64,000 bases of DNA from an uncultured Chitinophagaceae bacterium (GTDB lineage Bacteria > Bacteroidota > Bacteroidia > Chitinophagales > Chitinophagaceae), in contig CALGAP010000009.1 of the NCBI GenBank assembly GCA_937958995.1, positions 372,001 through 436,000 of the forward strand, read 5' to 3'. Each line of letters begins with the position of its first letter. The first letter of the stretch is position 1. The translations under genes and the position numbers were made by a program. Positions 17,336 to 25,029 of this stretch are shown piece by piece. A model generated the notes under the pieces. The model saw only the letters and a program-made list of their open reading frames with translations. It was not told the DNA's origin and made no database searches.

Positions 17336-17885
17336 GTAAGTGTCGGATTGCGCGGATAACGGTCTCTACGCGGAGTCCCGTCATATCCGCAATTTGTTGA
17401 CGCGTCAGGTTTACCCGGTTGCATTTCGGGCACATATGACGGTTATTCACTTTAAAATAATTCATCAGCGCCGATATGCGGTATTCGGGATTGGTGCTGG
17501 CCAGCGCTTTTATGGTAAGGAACTTGTAACGCAAACGCTCTACCAGTATCCGCGAAAAGGCAAAATGCAAATCCTGGTTTTCTCTCAGCAGTTGCATAAA
17601 CGTTGATTTATGCAACCTGATCAATACCGAATCTTCATCGGCAATGGCGGTGGCAACATAAGGGCCATCGTCAAACAAAGGTAATTCACCAAAAGATTCA
17701 CCTTCCTCTACCATCAGCTGAATAATTTCTTTTCCTTCTTCATTAATGCTTACCCACCGCACCTTACCCTTCACCAACTGATAATAGAAATTGGCATGAC
17801 CTCCTTCGAAGAAGATGAGCTCATTGCGTTTTACCTTTTTGTAGGTGGCGCCCCAGGTAAGGAGCAGATCGATGTCGATAGCCAT
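17289..17885 (-). CDS. Crp/Fnr-family transcriptional regulator, probable nos regulator
   Basis: 198 residues from ATG 17885; the frame opens at a TTG at 17912, upstream of which is the likely promoter. The cyclic-nucleotide-binding fold is seen as GKVRWVSINEEGKEIIQLMVEEGESFGELPLF. The C-terminal winged helix has NLTRQQIADMTGLRVETVIRAIRHL, a Crp/Fnr recognition helix. A Cys pair precedes it (CPKC, about residues 154-157) in a position not typical of the Fnr iron-sulfur cluster, so oxygen sensing by that route is unproven. Its 3' end overlaps the haem-copper-like gene. The divergent promoter region to the cytochrome c-nosZ operon holds three Fnr-like palindromes, one in front of this gene, suggesting autoregulation and nos control. 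Confidence 0.92.
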   Translation of the reverse strand: MAIDIDLLLTWGATYKKVKRNELIFFEGGHANFYYQLVKGKVRWVSINEEGKEIIQLMVEEGESFGELPLFDDGPYVATAIADEDSVLIRLHKSTFMQLLRENQDLHFAFSRILVERLRYKFLTIKALASTNPEYRISALMNYFKVNNRHMCPKCNRVNLTRQQIADMTGLRVETVIRAIRHLHEQGKLVIEKGKVYC

Positions 17886-17913
17886 AGCGCTGAAGTTTCT
17901 CGTGATGAACAAA

Positions 17914-17921
17914 CAAAACTA
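17914..17921 (-). promoter_or_regulatory. -7 element of the Crp/Fnr regulator gene
   Basis: On the minus strand TAGTTTTG fits TAnnTTTG exactly. A start near 17908 leaves about 22 bases before the ATG at 17885. No -33 TTTG lies 19 bases upstream, consistent with a promoter depending on an activator. Confidence 0.55.
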
Positions 17922-17950
17922 TATGCTACTGTACAGGCAGGAGATGATAC

Positions 17951-17963
17951 TAAGTCAGACTTA
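17951..17963. promoter_or_regulatory. 13-bp palindrome upstream of the Crp/Fnr gene
   Basis: TAAGTC-A-GACTTA is a perfect inverted repeat immediately next to the Fnr-like box at 17967. A second operator for an unknown regulator is possible. Confidence 0.4.
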
Positions 17964-17966
17964 ACC

Positions 17967-17978
17967 TGATTTAAATCA
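17967..17978. promoter_or_regulatory. Crp/Fnr-type operator 1 (regulator side)
   Basis: TGAT-TTAA-ATCA is a perfect palindrome close to the Fnr consensus TTGAT-N4-ATCAA. It is centred about 64 bases upstream of the predicted start of the regulator gene, a class I-like position. Confidence 0.6.
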
Positions 17979-18075
17979 TATGAGATGGGTGGACGGAAGA
18001 ACGCAACAACAGTAATTTACGTAAATAAAGCTTACAGTGTGCTGGTACTCAGCAAAATTGAGAAAGAACAAGTAG

Positions 18076-18091
18076 CATGACAAAAGTCATG
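18076..18091. promoter_or_regulatory. Crp/Fnr-type operator 2 (between regulator and nos operon)
   Basis: CATGAC-AAAA-GTCATG is a perfect 6-4-6 inverted repeat sharing the TGA(C/T)-N4-(A/G)TCA core with the other two boxes of this region. Confidence 0.6.
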
Positions 18092-18134
18092 TCCTTCATT
18101 TTTCCCCCAAATGTTCTGAAAGGTTCTCGCAATC

Positions 18135-18152
18135 TTATGATTACGATCATAA
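18135..18152. promoter_or_regulatory. Crp/Fnr-type operator 3 (nos promoter)
   Basis: TTATGAT-TACG-ATCATAA is a perfect 7-4-7 palindrome. It is centred about 42-43 bases before the predicted nos start (-7 box at 18173), the position where Fnr-type class II activators bind. Confidence 0.68.
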
Positions 18153-18172
18153 AGGCCGGTTTGGGTTAACCG

Positions 18173-18180
18173 TAATCTTG
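18173..18180 (+). promoter_or_regulatory. probable -7 element of the nos operon
   Basis: TAATCTTG differs from TAnnTTTG by one base. There is no TTTG 19 bases upstream; instead the Fnr-like palindrome lies there, fitting an activator-dependent promoter. Confidence 0.5.
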
Positions 18181-18208
18181 TGCCGTATTTCATCACTATC
18201 AAATTCAC

Positions 18209-18685
18209 ATGTATATGAAAAAATTGTTTTTCGCCTGCATTATCGCACTCGTTGCCTATGCCTGTTCAGACAGTGGAACCAAAACAGAAGGATCGAATGA
18301 CGATGCTTCAACTTCCTCTACTTCAGGCACTCCCGGCTATGATACTGCCCGCGGCACGGGTAAGTTTACCAATGTGGAAGTGAGTCCCACTCTCGACAAA
18401 GCCATGGCCGATGCCGGGGAGAAAGTGTACGACATCAAATGCGCTTCCTGCCACAAGCTCAGCGATGAAAAGCTGGTAGGTCCCGGATGGAAAGGCGTTA
18501 CCCAACGTCACCGCCCCGAGTGGATAATGAATTTCGTGACCAATGTTGATGAGATGCTGCAGCAAGATCCTAAAGCGCAGGCCATGCTGGAGATATGCCT
18601 TGTGCGTATGCCCAACCAGAACCTGACCGACGATGAGGCGCGCAACGTGTATGAGTTTATGCGCAAGAACGACGGTGTGAACTAG
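18209..18685 (+). CDS. monohaem c-type cytochrome lipoprotein, nos operon
   Basis: 158 residues. A lipoprotein-like signal (LFFACIIALVAYAC) precedes a Ser/Thr-rich linker of about 35 residues and a cytochrome c domain with haem motif CASCH and a likely axial Met in LVRMPNQNLTDDEARNVYEFM. It is probably membrane-anchored in the periplasm and passes electrons to NosZ, as inferred for cytochromes in other clade II nos clusters. It is first in the operon and 26 bases upstream of the nosZ ATG. A second in-frame ATG at 18215 is an alternative start. Confidence 0.9.
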   Translation: MYMKKLFFACIIALVAYACSDSGTKTEGSNDDASTSSTSGTPGYDTARGTGKFTNVEVSPTLDKAMADAGEKVYDIKCASCHKLSDEKLVGPGWKGVTQRHRPEWIMNFVTNVDEMLQQDPKAQAMLEICLVRMPNQNLTDDEARNVYEFMRKNDGVN

Positions 18686-18711
18686 TGACCAACCCCCTAA
18701 AATATAAATAT

Positions 18712-20694
18712 ATGAGATCAGTAAACTTTCTAACAATCATGGCCATAGCAGGGTGTATGGCATACATGTCGTGCAAACCCTCGGCAGGCAACGACGCTGT
18801 AAGTGGCGATGCTGCTGCGAAGGCTTATGTGCCCCCCGGCAAATACGATGAGCTGTACAATTTTGTGTCTGGTGGTTTCAGCGGGCAGACTTCCGTTTAC
18901 GGCTTGCCCTCGGGCCGCCTGCTGCGCGTGATCCCCGTTTTTTCTGTTGACCCCGAAAAAGGATATGGCTACAGCGAAGAAACGAAAGCAATGCTCAATA
19001 CCTCGCACGGTTTTGTGCCCTGGGATGACCTGCACCACATGGAGCTTTCGCAAACGAATGGTGAAATTGACGGCCGCTGGCTTTTCGGCAATGCCAACAA
19101 CACGCCGCGCGTGGCCCGCATTGACCTCAAGACCTTCCGCACCGCCGAAATTATAGAGCTGCCCAACAGCGCCGGTAACCACTCTTCGCCATTCATTACC
19201 GAAAACACAGAGTATGTAGTGGCCGGCACCCGCTTTAGTGTGCCCATTGGCGACAACACCGATGTGCCCATCAGCTCGTACAAACAAAATTTCAAAGGCA
19301 CCATCAGCTTTATCAGCGTTGATAAAAATACCGGGCGCATGAATATCGCCTTCCAGCTGGAAACGCCTGGCGTTAACTTCGACCTGAGCCACGCCGGTAA
19401 AGGTCCCAGCCACGGATGGTTCTTCTTCAGCTGCTACAATTCTGAACAGGCCAACACGCTGCTGGAGGTGAATGCTTCGCAGCGCGACAAAGACTTCATT
19501 TTGGCTGTGAACTGGAAAAAAGCTGAAGAATACCTGGCGCAAGGCAAGGGTAAGAAGAAACAGGTGCGTTATGCAAGAAATCATTATGATGAAAGCACAC
19601 ATACTGCTGTTTCTGAAATCCTGACCGAAGTGACCATGCTCGACCCGAAAGAGCTGAAAGATATTTGCTATCTCATACCCTGTCCCAAATCTCCGCATGG
19701 TTGCGACGTGGATCCCACCGGCGAATACATTGTAGGCAGTGGTAAGCTGGCCGCTTTGATCCCCGTATTTTCTTTCACCAAAATGCAACAGGCCATAGCT
19801 AATAAAGATTTTGAAGGAGAATATGAAGGTCTGCCAGTTCTGAAGTACGAATCTGTGCTTCATGGCGAAGTACAGAAACCCGGTCTTGGCCCCTTGCACA
19901 CCGAGTTTGATGGCAACGGTTATGCTTATACTTCGTTCTTTATTTCATCTGAAATTGTGAAATGGAGTATTAAAGACCTGAAAGTGGTTGACCGCGTGCC
20001 CACTTACTATTCAATCGGACACCTCTGCGTGCCGGGCGGCGATACCAAAAAACCTTATGGTAAATACGTAATCGCCTATAACAAGATCACCAAAGACCGC
20101 TACCTGCCCACTGGTCCTGAACTGGCGCAAAGCGCCCAGTTGTATGATATCACGGGTGACAAAATGCAGCTGATACTCGACTTCCCCACTATCGGTGAGC
20201 CGCACTATGCGCAGGCAGTACCGGCCGATCTGATCTCGAAAAATTCGGTCAAGTTCTACAACATCAATGAAAATAAGCACCCGTACGTGGCAATGGGTGA
20301 GAAAGAAGCGAAGGTGGTACGCGAAGGAAACAAGGTGCATGTATATGCAACCGCTATCCGCAGCCACTTTGCTCCGGATAATATCGAAGGCATAAAGCTG
20401 GGCGATGAAGTGTATTTCCATATTACCAACCTGGAACAGGATTGGGATATTCCGCATGGTTTTGCCGTGAAAGGCGCCAACAACGCGGAACTGCTGATTA
20501 TGCCCGGCGAAACACAAACCCTGAAATGGGTGCCCGAGAAAGCTGGCGTTTACCCATTCTATTGTACCGACTTCTGCAGTGCCCTGCACCAGGAAATGTC
20601 GGGTTACATACGCGTTTCGCCAAGAGGAAGCAACGTGGAACTGACGTATAGTCTTGGCAAAACCGAAAGCGAATCCACTCAACCTAATAATTAG
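18712..20694 (+). CDS. nosZ: nitrous-oxide reductase, clade II (Sec-dependent)
   Basis: Reduces N2O to N2 in the periplasm. 660 residues from ATG 18712; a GTG at 18685 in the same frame lies in the end of the preceding gene. The N-terminus is a Sec lipoprotein-type signal (RSVNFLTIMAIAGCMAYMSC) with no twin-arginine motif, the mark of clade II NosZ. The propeller CuZ ligand segments are present: DDLHHMELSQTNGE, FDLSHAGKGPSHGWFFFSCYN, CPKSPHGCDVDPTGE, GPLHTEFDGNGYAYTS, IGHLCVPGGD and GEPHYAQAVP. The C-terminal cupredoxin CuA domain has ligands H582, C618, C622, H626 and M629 in FYCTDFCSALHQEM. All catalytic motifs look intact. Confidence 0.98.
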   Translation: MRSVNFLTIMAIAGCMAYMSCKPSAGNDAVSGDAAAKAYVPPGKYDELYNFVSGGFSGQTSVYGLPSGRLLRVIPVFSVDPEKGYGYSEETKAMLNTSHGFVPWDDLHHMELSQTNGEIDGRWLFGNANNTPRVARIDLKTFRTAEIIELPNSAGNHSSPFITENTEYVVAGTRFSVPIGDNTDVPISSYKQNFKGTISFISVDKNTGRMNIAFQLETPGVNFDLSHAGKGPSHGWFFFSCYNSEQANTLLEVNASQRDKDFILAVNWKKAEEYLAQGKGKKKQVRYARNHYDESTHTAVSEILTEVTMLDPKELKDICYLIPCPKSPHGCDVDPTGEYIVGSGKLAALIPVFSFTKMQQAIANKDFEGEYEGLPVLKYESVLHGEVQKPGLGPLHTEFDGNGYAYTSFFISSEIVKWSIKDLKVVDRVPTYYSIGHLCVPGGDTKKPYGKYVIAYNKITKDRYLPTGPELAQSAQLYDITGDKMQLILDFPTIGEPHYAQAVPADLISKNSVKFYNINENKHPYVAMGEKEAKVVREGNKVHVYATAIRSHFAPDNIEGIKLGDEVYFHITNLEQDWDIPHGFAVKGANNAELLIMPGETQTLKWVPEKAGVYPFYCTDFCSALHQEMSGYIRVSPRGSNVELTYSLGKTESESTQPNN

Positions 20695-20702
20695 ATCAGA
20701 TC

Positions 20703-21719
20703 ATGACAAGCAAGATGTCCCTCCTCACGCGGATAATAGCCGTCATCGGCGCGCTGCTGCTGGTCGGCGCCATATTTCTCCCGGTCTGGAGGATCGAATT
20801 AACCGCGCCCCAATATCCGGAGGGACTCGTGTTGAAAATTTATGCCGACAAACTCGGCGGTGATGTGGAAGTAGTAAATGGTTTAAACCACTATATCGGC
20901 ATGCGTACACTGCATGAAAAAGACTTCGTTGAATTCCAGGTGTTGCCTTATATCATAGGCACCCTGGCATTCTTCGGGTTACTGTCGGTGGTGGTCAACC
21001 GAAAATGGTTCTTTTATGTCTGGGCAGGATTCTTTGTGTTGTTTGCCGTGATTGCCATGGTTGACTTTTACCGATGGGAATACAATTATGGTCATAACCT
21101 CGACCCGGCCGCGCCTATACAGGTGCCCGGCATGACCTATCAGCCACCGCTGATTGGTTTTAAGCAGTTGCTCAATTTCGGCGCTTACTCCATTCCCGAT
21201 ATGGGTGGATGGTGCATGGTAGCCACAGGACTGCTGCTGGTATTTTGTGTGGCGTTTGAGCTGAAGAGGTCGAGGCATGCACGCCGGTCCCCGTATAACT
21301 CTATAACCGTAGTGGCTATTGCCCTGTTGCTGATGCAATCGTGCAGCAGCGGACCGCAGCCCATACGATTTGGCGAAGACGCCTGCGAGTTTTGCAAAAT
21401 GACGATCACCGATAAGAAATTCGGCGCAGAAATAGAAACTCAAAAAGGAAAGATTTACAAATTCGACGATATCCATTGCCTGACCTCGTTTTTAAAATCC
21501 GGTACCCTCGATACGCAACAGGTGAAAAACATATACATGGTAGATTTCGCTTCGGCGGGGAACCTGGTGCTCAGCAGCCAGTGTTTCCTGCTGCAAAGCG
21601 AAAACATACAAGCGCCTATGGGCAGTCATATCGCAGCCTTTGCCAACGAAGACAGTCTCCGCAGTTTTCAGCAACAATTAAACGGAAAACAGGTAAGCTG
21701 GCATGAAGTCAATCAGTAA
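20703..21719 (+). CDS. nosL: fusion of a multi-span membrane protein with NosL copper chaperone
   Basis: 338 residues in two parts. Residues 1-200 form a membrane protein with about four spans (LLTRIIAVIGALLLVGAIFLP, VLPYIIGTLAFFGLLSVVV, WFFYVWAGFFVLFAVIAMV, GWCMVATGLLLVFCVAF), similar in placement to the NosB-type protein after nosZ in other clade II clusters. Residues 215-338 are NosL, the Cu(I)-binding accessory for NosZ copper-site assembly: EDACEFCKMTITDKKFGAEI and YKFDDIHCLTSFL. The junction keeps what looks like NosL's own lipoprotein signal (VVAIALLLMQSC), here an internal fifth span. It begins 8 bases after nosZ, and its end overlaps nosD by 17 bases. Confidence 0.88.
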   Translation: MTSKMSLLTRIIAVIGALLLVGAIFLPVWRIELTAPQYPEGLVLKIYADKLGGDVEVVNGLNHYIGMRTLHEKDFVEFQVLPYIIGTLAFFGLLSVVVNRKWFFYVWAGFFVLFAVIAMVDFYRWEYNYGHNLDPAAPIQVPGMTYQPPLIGFKQLLNFGAYSIPDMGGWCMVATGLLLVFCVAFELKRSRHARRSPYNSITVVAIALLLMQSCSSGPQPIRFGEDACEFCKMTITDKKFGAEIETQKGKIYKFDDIHCLTSFLKSGTLDTQQVKNIYMVDFASAGNLVLSSQCFLLQSENIQAPMGSHIAAFANEDSLRSFQQQLNGKQVSWHEVNQ

Positions 21720-22956
21720 ATATTACCATTGGCTGACCTGCGCTTTGATAGTGATGATAACGCTGCCCGCGCAGGCGAAGACCTGGCGCGTAAGTCCGAA
21801 GGGTAAATTGCCATCTGTTCAGCAGGCTATTGACCTGGCATCGCCCGGAGATACCATTGTGGTGGAGCATGGCATATACAAAGAGAAGACCATCACCGTA
21901 ACCAAACCACTTTATCTTCTGGGCATCAACTATCCGGTACTCGATGGAGAACGTAAACATGAAGTGCTGGCAATTAAAAGCAGCCGCGTGACGGTAGAAG
22001 GATTCCTGGTGCAGCATTCCGGCTATTCAAGCTACAACGACATTGCCGGCATTCGTGTGTACAACAGCCGCCTGGTGACAATCAAGAATAATAAACTCTT
22101 CGATACATTTTTTGGCATATATACTCAGCATGCTGCCAATTGCACGATCACAGGAAACGAGTTGCAGTCGAAAGCCGTGACCGAACTGAATTCAGCCAAT
22201 GGCATCCATTGCTGGAAAAGCGACAGCATGCATATCGTGGGCAACAAGATCAGCGGGCACCGCGATGGGATATACTTTGAGTTTGTAACGAATTCGCTGA
22301 TCGAGAAAAATTACAGCGCGGGAAATGTGCGCTATGGATTGCACTTTATGTTTTCGCATGATGATAAGTATGTGGAGAATGAATTTTTCAATAATGGCGC
22401 AGGCGTAGCCGTGATGTTCTCGCGCGGTGTAACCATGATTGGCAATACATTTCGCGAAAACTGGGGCGGTGCCGCCTATGGTTTGCTGTTGAAAGAGATC
22501 AGCGACAGCCGCATGGAGCATAACAGGTTTTTGAAAAATACCGTGGGCATTTTCATGGAAGGCACCTCGCGCATGAAGATTGTGAGCAACGATTTCGACA
22601 ACAACGGGTGGGCAATGCGGGTACAGGCCAGTTGTAGCGAGAATGAAATTGTAGGCAACAATTTCAGGGGAAATACCTTCGATGTAGGAACCAATGGCTC
22701 GCTGGTGTTGAATACATTCAATGGCAATTACTGGGACAAATACGAGGGCTACGATCTTGACCGCAACGGAACCGGCGACGTGCCTTATCGCCCCGTGAGT
22801 CTCTATTCGATGATCGCAGAACGCAATCCCGCCACCATGATGCTGTTTCGCAGCTTTATGGTTTCGCTGCTCGATAAATCGGAAAAGATTATTCCCGGCG
22901 CCACACCTGAAAATCTGAAAGACGAAAGGCCGCAGATGAGGCCATTCAAGAGATGA
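21703..22956 (+). CDS. nosD: NosD, periplasmic right-handed beta-helix copper-site assembly protein
   Basis: 417 residues with a signal peptide (ALIVMITLPAQA) and then parallel beta-helix repeats with the Asn/Gly turns typical of NosD/CASH proteins (VTIKNNKLFDTFFGIY, CTITGNELQSK, NSLIEKNYSAGNVRYGLHF, VTMIGNTFRENWGGAAYGLLLKEI). The C-terminus has the family motif FNGNYWDKYEGYDLDRNGTGDVPY. NosD works with NosF and NosY to mature the CuZ/CuA centres of NosZ. Its ATG lies within the last codons of the NosL fusion (17-base overlap), showing translational coupling. Confidence 0.96.
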   Translation: MKSISKYYHWLTCALIVMITLPAQAKTWRVSPKGKLPSVQQAIDLASPGDTIVVEHGIYKEKTITVTKPLYLLGINYPVLDGERKHEVLAIKSSRVTVEGFLVQHSGYSSYNDIAGIRVYNSRLVTIKNNKLFDTFFGIYTQHAANCTITGNELQSKAVTELNSANGIHCWKSDSMHIVGNKISGHRDGIYFEFVTNSLIEKNYSAGNVRYGLHFMFSHDDKYVENEFFNNGAGVAVMFSRGVTMIGNTFRENWGGAAYGLLLKEISDSRMEHNRFLKNTVGIFMEGTSRMKIVSNDFDNNGWAMRVQASCSENEIVGNNFRGNTFDVGTNGSLVLNTFNGNYWDKYEGYDLDRNGTGDVPYRPVSLYSMIAERNPATMMLFRSFMVSLLDKSEKIIPGATPENLKDERPQMRPFKR

Positions 22957-22974
22957 GACCCTAAAAATTTGGTT

Positions 22975-23688
22975 ATGATCATTGCAACCAGTGTTACGAA
23001 AAAATTCGGCCGGCTTACGGCATTAGAAAATGTGAGTGTGACCTGCAATAAAGGACAAAGCATTGCGCTGATTGGTCCGAATGGCTCGGGTAAAACAACT
23101 TTCATCAAGTGTCTGCTGGGCATGGTGGTACCCGACAGCGGCTTTATCACATTCAACCAACAAAATATTATTCACGACTGGAAATACCGCTCCCATATTG
23201 GTTATATGCCCCAGGTGGGCCGCTATCCCGAAAACATGACCATTGCCCAGGTGCTGGATATGATGAAGGATATACGCCGCGAGCAGAAAGCAGCGCTCGA
23301 TGAAGAACTGATAGAAGCTTTTCAACTGGGGAAAATAATGAACAAACGTATGCGCACGCTCAGCGGCGGCACGCGCCAGAAGGTGAGCGCGGCCATCGCG
23401 TTTTTGTTTAACCCCGATATGCTGATACTCGACGAGCCTACGGCGGGTCTTGATCCTCTTTCAACGGAAATACTGAAAGAAAAGATTCGCAAGGAAAAAC
23501 ATAAGGGTAAGCTCATTCTCATCACCTCGCATATTCTAAGCGACCTCGACGATATCATTACCGAAGTGATGTACATGCAGGATGGGCAGTTACGTTTCCA
23601 CAAATCGCTGGAGCAATTGAAAGAAGATACGGGTGAAAAAGGTTTGTCGCGCGCGATTGCGAGCATCATGAAAGCAAACGCTCAATAA
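22975..23688 (+). CDS. nosF: NosF, ABC transporter ATPase
   Basis: 237 residues from ATG 22975; the frame opens at a TTG two codons earlier. Walker A GPNGSGKTTFIKC near residue 38, Q-loop GYMPQVGRYPENMT, signature LSGGTRQKVSAAIAF and Walker B MLILDEPTAGLDPLS are intact. It drives the NosDFY complex that supplies a maturation factor for the NosZ copper sites. Spacing to nosD is 18 bases and to nosY 7 bases. Confidence 0.97.
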   Translation: MIIATSVTKKFGRLTALENVSVTCNKGQSIALIGPNGSGKTTFIKCLLGMVVPDSGFITFNQQNIIHDWKYRSHIGYMPQVGRYPENMTIAQVLDMMKDIRREQKAALDEELIEAFQLGKIMNKRMRTLSGGTRQKVSAAIAFLFNPDMLILDEPTAGLDPLSTEILKEKIRKEKHKGKLILITSHILSDLDDIITEVMYMQDGQLRFHKSLEQLKEDTGEKGLSRAIASIMKANAQ

Positions 23689-23695
23689 CAAGGTT

Positions 23696-24463
23696 ATGAA
23701 AAAAATTATCAAATACGTTATTCTTGATATACTCCGCAACAGGATCATGATCGGCTATACTTTGTTCCTGCTGATCATTGCGCTGAGCGTGTTCGGGCTG
23801 GAAGGCAATCCTTCAAAAGGTGTGCTCAGCCTGCTGAACGTGGTGCTGATCATTGTACCGCTCATCAGCATTATTTTTTCTACTATTTATGTCTACAATT
23901 CGGCGGAGTTTATTGAATTGCTGGTTTCGCAGCCTATTAAGAGAAGAAGTTTATGGATGAGCATATTTACCGGTTTGGCGAGCTCGCTGTGTACTGCATT
24001 TTTCATCGGTTGCGGCATTCCTTTGTTAATATACGTTCCAGATGCCACAGGCTTTACTATGCTGGGTATGGGCTTGCTGATCACCGTCATTTTTACCGCC
24101 ATCGCCCTGCTCGCTTCTATGTTTACCCGCGACAAGGCAAAGGGAATCGGTATTTCTATTTTACTTTGGTTTTACTTCACCCTCATCTTTGACGGCATCA
24201 TTTTATTTTTGCTCTTCCAGTTTATGGACTACCCGCTGGAGAAAGCAATGATCGCGTTTAGTTTCATGAACCCGGTTGACCTGGGGCGCATACTGATACT
24301 GCTGAAGCTGGACATCTCGGCACTGATGGGCGCCACCAGCGCTTTGTTCAGGGATTTCTTTGGCAGCGGCCAGGGAATGATCATCGCGCTTTTGATAATG
24401 GCCTTGTGGATTATTTTGCCTTTATGGTTTTCAGTAAGGCGATTTGCCCAAAAAGACCTCTGA
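23696..24463 (+). CDS. nosY: NosY, ABC transporter permease
   Basis: 255 residues with six hydrophobic spans and the ABC-2-type permease look (YVILDILRNRIMIGYTLFLLIIA at the N-terminus, LVSQPIKRRSLWMSIFTGL after span 2, RDKAKGIGISILLWFYFTLIFDG in the middle). It pairs with NosF 7 bases upstream as the inner-membrane part of NosDFY. The stop is two bases before the ATG of the following haemoglobin gene, so the reading is tightly coupled. Confidence 0.95.
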   Translation: MKKIIKYVILDILRNRIMIGYTLFLLIIALSVFGLEGNPSKGVLSLLNVVLIIVPLISIIFSTIYVYNSAEFIELLVSQPIKRRSLWMSIFTGLASSLCTAFFIGCGIPLLIYVPDATGFTMLGMGLLITVIFTAIALLASMFTRDKAKGIGISILLWFYFTLIFDGIILFLLFQFMDYPLEKAMIAFSFMNPVDLGRILILLKLDISALMGATSALFRDFFGSGQGMIIALLIMALWIILPLWFSVRRFAQKDL

Positions 24464-24465
24464 TT

Positions 24466-24861
24466 ATGAAGACAGATATTCGAAACCGTTCCGATATACA
24501 ACTACTCGTTGACCGATTCTACGATAAGGTAAAGAAGGATGATACTATTGCCTACCTGTTTATTGATGTGGCCAAAATTGATTGGGAGCATCATCTTCCG
24601 CGCATGTACGACTTCTGGGAGAATATTGTATTTCAAACCGGCGGCTTTACCGGCAACCCGATGATCGCGCACCTGCAGCTTAATCAGAAATCACCTTTGA
24701 AGAAAGGACATTTTGATCGCTGGCTCGCCCTCTTCTTCGAGACCGTGGATGAACATTTTGACGGAGATAATGCAGAGCTGATCAAGCAGCGTGCGCAGAG
24801 CATTGCGACGATGATGCTGATAAAAATTATTAAGTCCGGGAAATCGGATTCGGTTTATTGA
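24466..24861 (+). CDS. group III truncated haemoglobin
   Basis: 131 residues from ATG 24466, which lies 2 bases after nosY; the longer frame from 24406 overlaps nosY. It has the group III pattern: DIQLLVDRFYDKVKKDDTIAYLF, then WEHHLPRMYDFWENIVF, and LKKGHFDRWLALFFETVDEHF where the His of GHFDRW is the expected proximal haem ligand. Group III truncated globins bind NO and O2; roles are known in only a few species. As last gene of the nos operon it may protect the copper enzyme or scavenge NO while N2O is respired (inference). Confidence 0.93.
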   Translation: MKTDIRNRSDIQLLVDRFYDKVKKDDTIAYLFIDVAKIDWEHHLPRMYDFWENIVFQTGGFTGNPMIAHLQLNQKSPLKKGHFDRWLALFFETVDEHFDGDNAELIKQRAQSIATMMLIKIIKSGKSDSVY

Positions 24862-24890
24862 TTTAATATCTTATAAAGAAGAAAAAAATG

Positions 24891-25001
24891 GCGGATTTAG
24901 CGCGGATGAAAGGATTACGCGGATTCTCACGCACTCACTATCTTTTTGAAGATTGAGATCTGTAAAAATCCGCGTAATCCTTTCATCCGCGCTAAATCCG
25001 C
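24891..25001. repeat. 35-bp perfect inverted repeat at the end of the nos operon
   Basis: The arm at 24891-24925 (GCGGATTTAGCGCGGATGAA then AGGATTACGCGGATT) is exactly complementary to 24967-25001, around a 41-base loop. The arm itself contains three GCGGAT units. It lies between the convergent haemoglobin and metalloprotease genes. The CGCGGAT/AATCCGCG words look like a dispersed intergenic repeat, and the hairpin could also end both transcripts. Confidence 0.9.
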
Positions 25002-25029
25002 GATTCCTTATCTACACTTAATCCCGATA

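Noticed and set aside
18730..19899. 389-codon open frame on the minus strand within nosZ
   Set aside because: It is antisense to an intact nosZ whose catalytic motifs are all in the plus frame; the minus protein has no recognisable motif and the frame is a by-product of codon usage.
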